Assembly (NCBI GenBank): GCA_025352845.1
Contig: JANXSC010000545.1
Span: 1 to 14,376 of the forward strand
DNA from: Opitutaceae bacterium
GTDB taxonomy: Bacteria; Verrucomicrobiota; Verrucomicrobiia; Opitutales; Opitutaceae
Reading direction: 5' to 3'
DNA length: 14,376 bases
Part shown: positions 13,938 through 14,376 of the stretch, piece by piece
How positions within the stretch are numbered: the stretch's first letter is position 1
How the letters are laid out: each line of letters opens with the position of its first letter
Notes under the pieces: generated by a model
What the model saw: the letters and a program-made list of their open reading frames with translations, nothing else
The model's database searches: none
Told to the model about the DNA's origin: nothing
Position numbers and translations under genes: made by a program

Positions 13938-14247
13938 TCAAGGCGGCTCAGACGCATGTGCAACCCCTTCGCGAAGCAACTTGGTCACCCCACCAACATA
14001 CTTCCCCCACGGCAGCCGCTTGCCGGTCTCCCATCGGGCTAACGTTGACGAGTCAACCCGCGGCTCCTTCGCGAGTCTTGGACGCGCCCATCCTTTCGTC
14101 ACACAGAAGGCCATCAGCCGCTCACCGAGCGTTCGCGGTTTTTGCCGAGGGTCATATCCCAGAAACGCAATGATACCGGGGATAAAGCGGATTTCAGGCT
14201 CTGACCTACCACTCTCCCAATTGATGAGCGCTTGCCTACCGCCGAAT
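13938..14247 (-). CDS. XRE-type double helix-turn-helix regulator, N terminus missing
   Basis: On the minus strand the sequence reads GRQALINWESGRSEPEIRF (recognition helix of a first HTH), then IPGIIAFLGYDPRQKPRTLG. A second XRE-like HTH follows at about 14129-13990: ERLMAFCVTKGWARPRLAKE, with STLARWETGKRLPWGKYV as its recognition helix and following helix. I recall this arrangement, two HTH units joined by an FLGYDP-x-P-x-x-LGERL linker, from small bacterial regulators with unknown targets. The normal start and first helices are not available, because the sequence turns into its own mirror image at about 14247. The apparent ATG at 14324 lies in the mirrored arm and is not a real start. The second HTH has lost the usual small-residue pattern in its first helices (WARPRLAKE), so it may be diverged. 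Confidence 0.65.
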
Positions 14248-14376
14248 CGGGTGGGTAGGCAAGCGCTCATCAATTGGGAGAGTGGTAGGTCAGAGCCTGA
14301 AATCCGCTTTATCCCCGGTATCATTGCGTTTCTGGGATATGACCCTCGGCAAAAACCGCGAACGCTCGGTGAGCGG
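14118..14376. repeat. Perfect inverted repeat, 123-bp arms, 13-nt loop
   Basis: Left arm 14118-14240 and right arm 14254-14376 are exact reverse complements as far as I can read, around the loop GCCGAATCGGGTG. The right arm ends exactly at the last base of the window, so the repeat may continue. Both arms encode the same part of the HTH gene (from the first recognition helix to LGER), on minus in the left arm and on plus in the right arm, so the right arm is an inverted partial copy of the gene. Whether this is natural or a fold-back artefact cannot be decided here. Confidence 0.92.

Noticed and set aside
14254..14324. Minus-strand ATG at 14324 as the start of the HTH gene
   Set aside because: The first 25 or so residues from it are antisense of the mirrored HTH copy, so this start is created by the palindrome.
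1..14376. CRISPR array, tRNA, rRNA or a known defence system
   Set aside because: No regularly spaced repeats, no cloverleaf and no defence-type protein motifs were found on reading both strands.

Overview
The window looks like a chromosomal piece from a GC-rich, Gram-negative Verrucomicrobiota bacterium, most likely Opitutaceae. The evidence is a very large SusC-like TonB-dependent receptor with an N-terminal carboxypeptidase-regulatory-like domain, next to a PSCyt1 cytochrome, a DUF1549/DUF1553 (PSD1) protein and a DUF1501 protein, a gene set typical of Verrucomicrobiota and Planctomycetota. Most starts lack a clear Shine-Dalgarno sequence. Family assignments come from reading the translations; no database search was possible.

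Layout. (1) 2-1371: the C-terminal end of a probable PQQ-type sugar dehydrogenase, then an exported aldose-1-epimerase-like protein. (2) About 1524-2700: a gene graveyard. It holds a frameshifted FGRDDL-motif protein, the tail of a possible glycosidase overlapping (ATGA) an orphan signal peptide, a minus-strand ThuA C-terminal scrap, and the effector domain of an IclR regulator lacking its DNA-binding half. (3) 2766-11189: a tight four-gene plus-strand operon (TonB receptor, diheme LRR cytochrome, PSD1 protein, Tat-exported DUF1501 protein) with gaps of 28, 17 and 36 bp. (4) 11318-11848: transposase remnants of two kinds (IS481-like N terminus on plus, IS5-like C terminus on minus). (5) 11908-12776: a long hairpin, a tiny secreted ORF and a DUF2937 gene, with two copies of a 48-nt direct repeat, one at the 3' end of each ORF. 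(6) 12921-13595: a PAP2-family membrane phosphatase, converging on small minus-strand ORFs. (7) 13938-14376: a minus-strand double-HTH (XRE) gene running into a perfect 123-bp-arm inverted repeat that reaches the last base of the window.

How it may work together (inference): the large operon looks like an outer-membrane uptake plus periplasmic processing module for a complex, probably carbohydrate-derived, substrate. The receptor imports it, and the cytochrome, PSD1 and DUF1501 proteins act on it in the periplasm. The upstream dehydrogenase and mutarotase fit sugar oxidation. A GTCCGC-TAT-GTGGAC dyad just upstream of the receptor, next to a broken iclR gene, suggests the locus was once controlled by an IclR regulator. 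The terminal palindrome cuts the HTH gene at its axis and may be an assembly or amplification fold-back rather than biology.

No tRNA, rRNA, CRISPR array or obvious defence system was seen.
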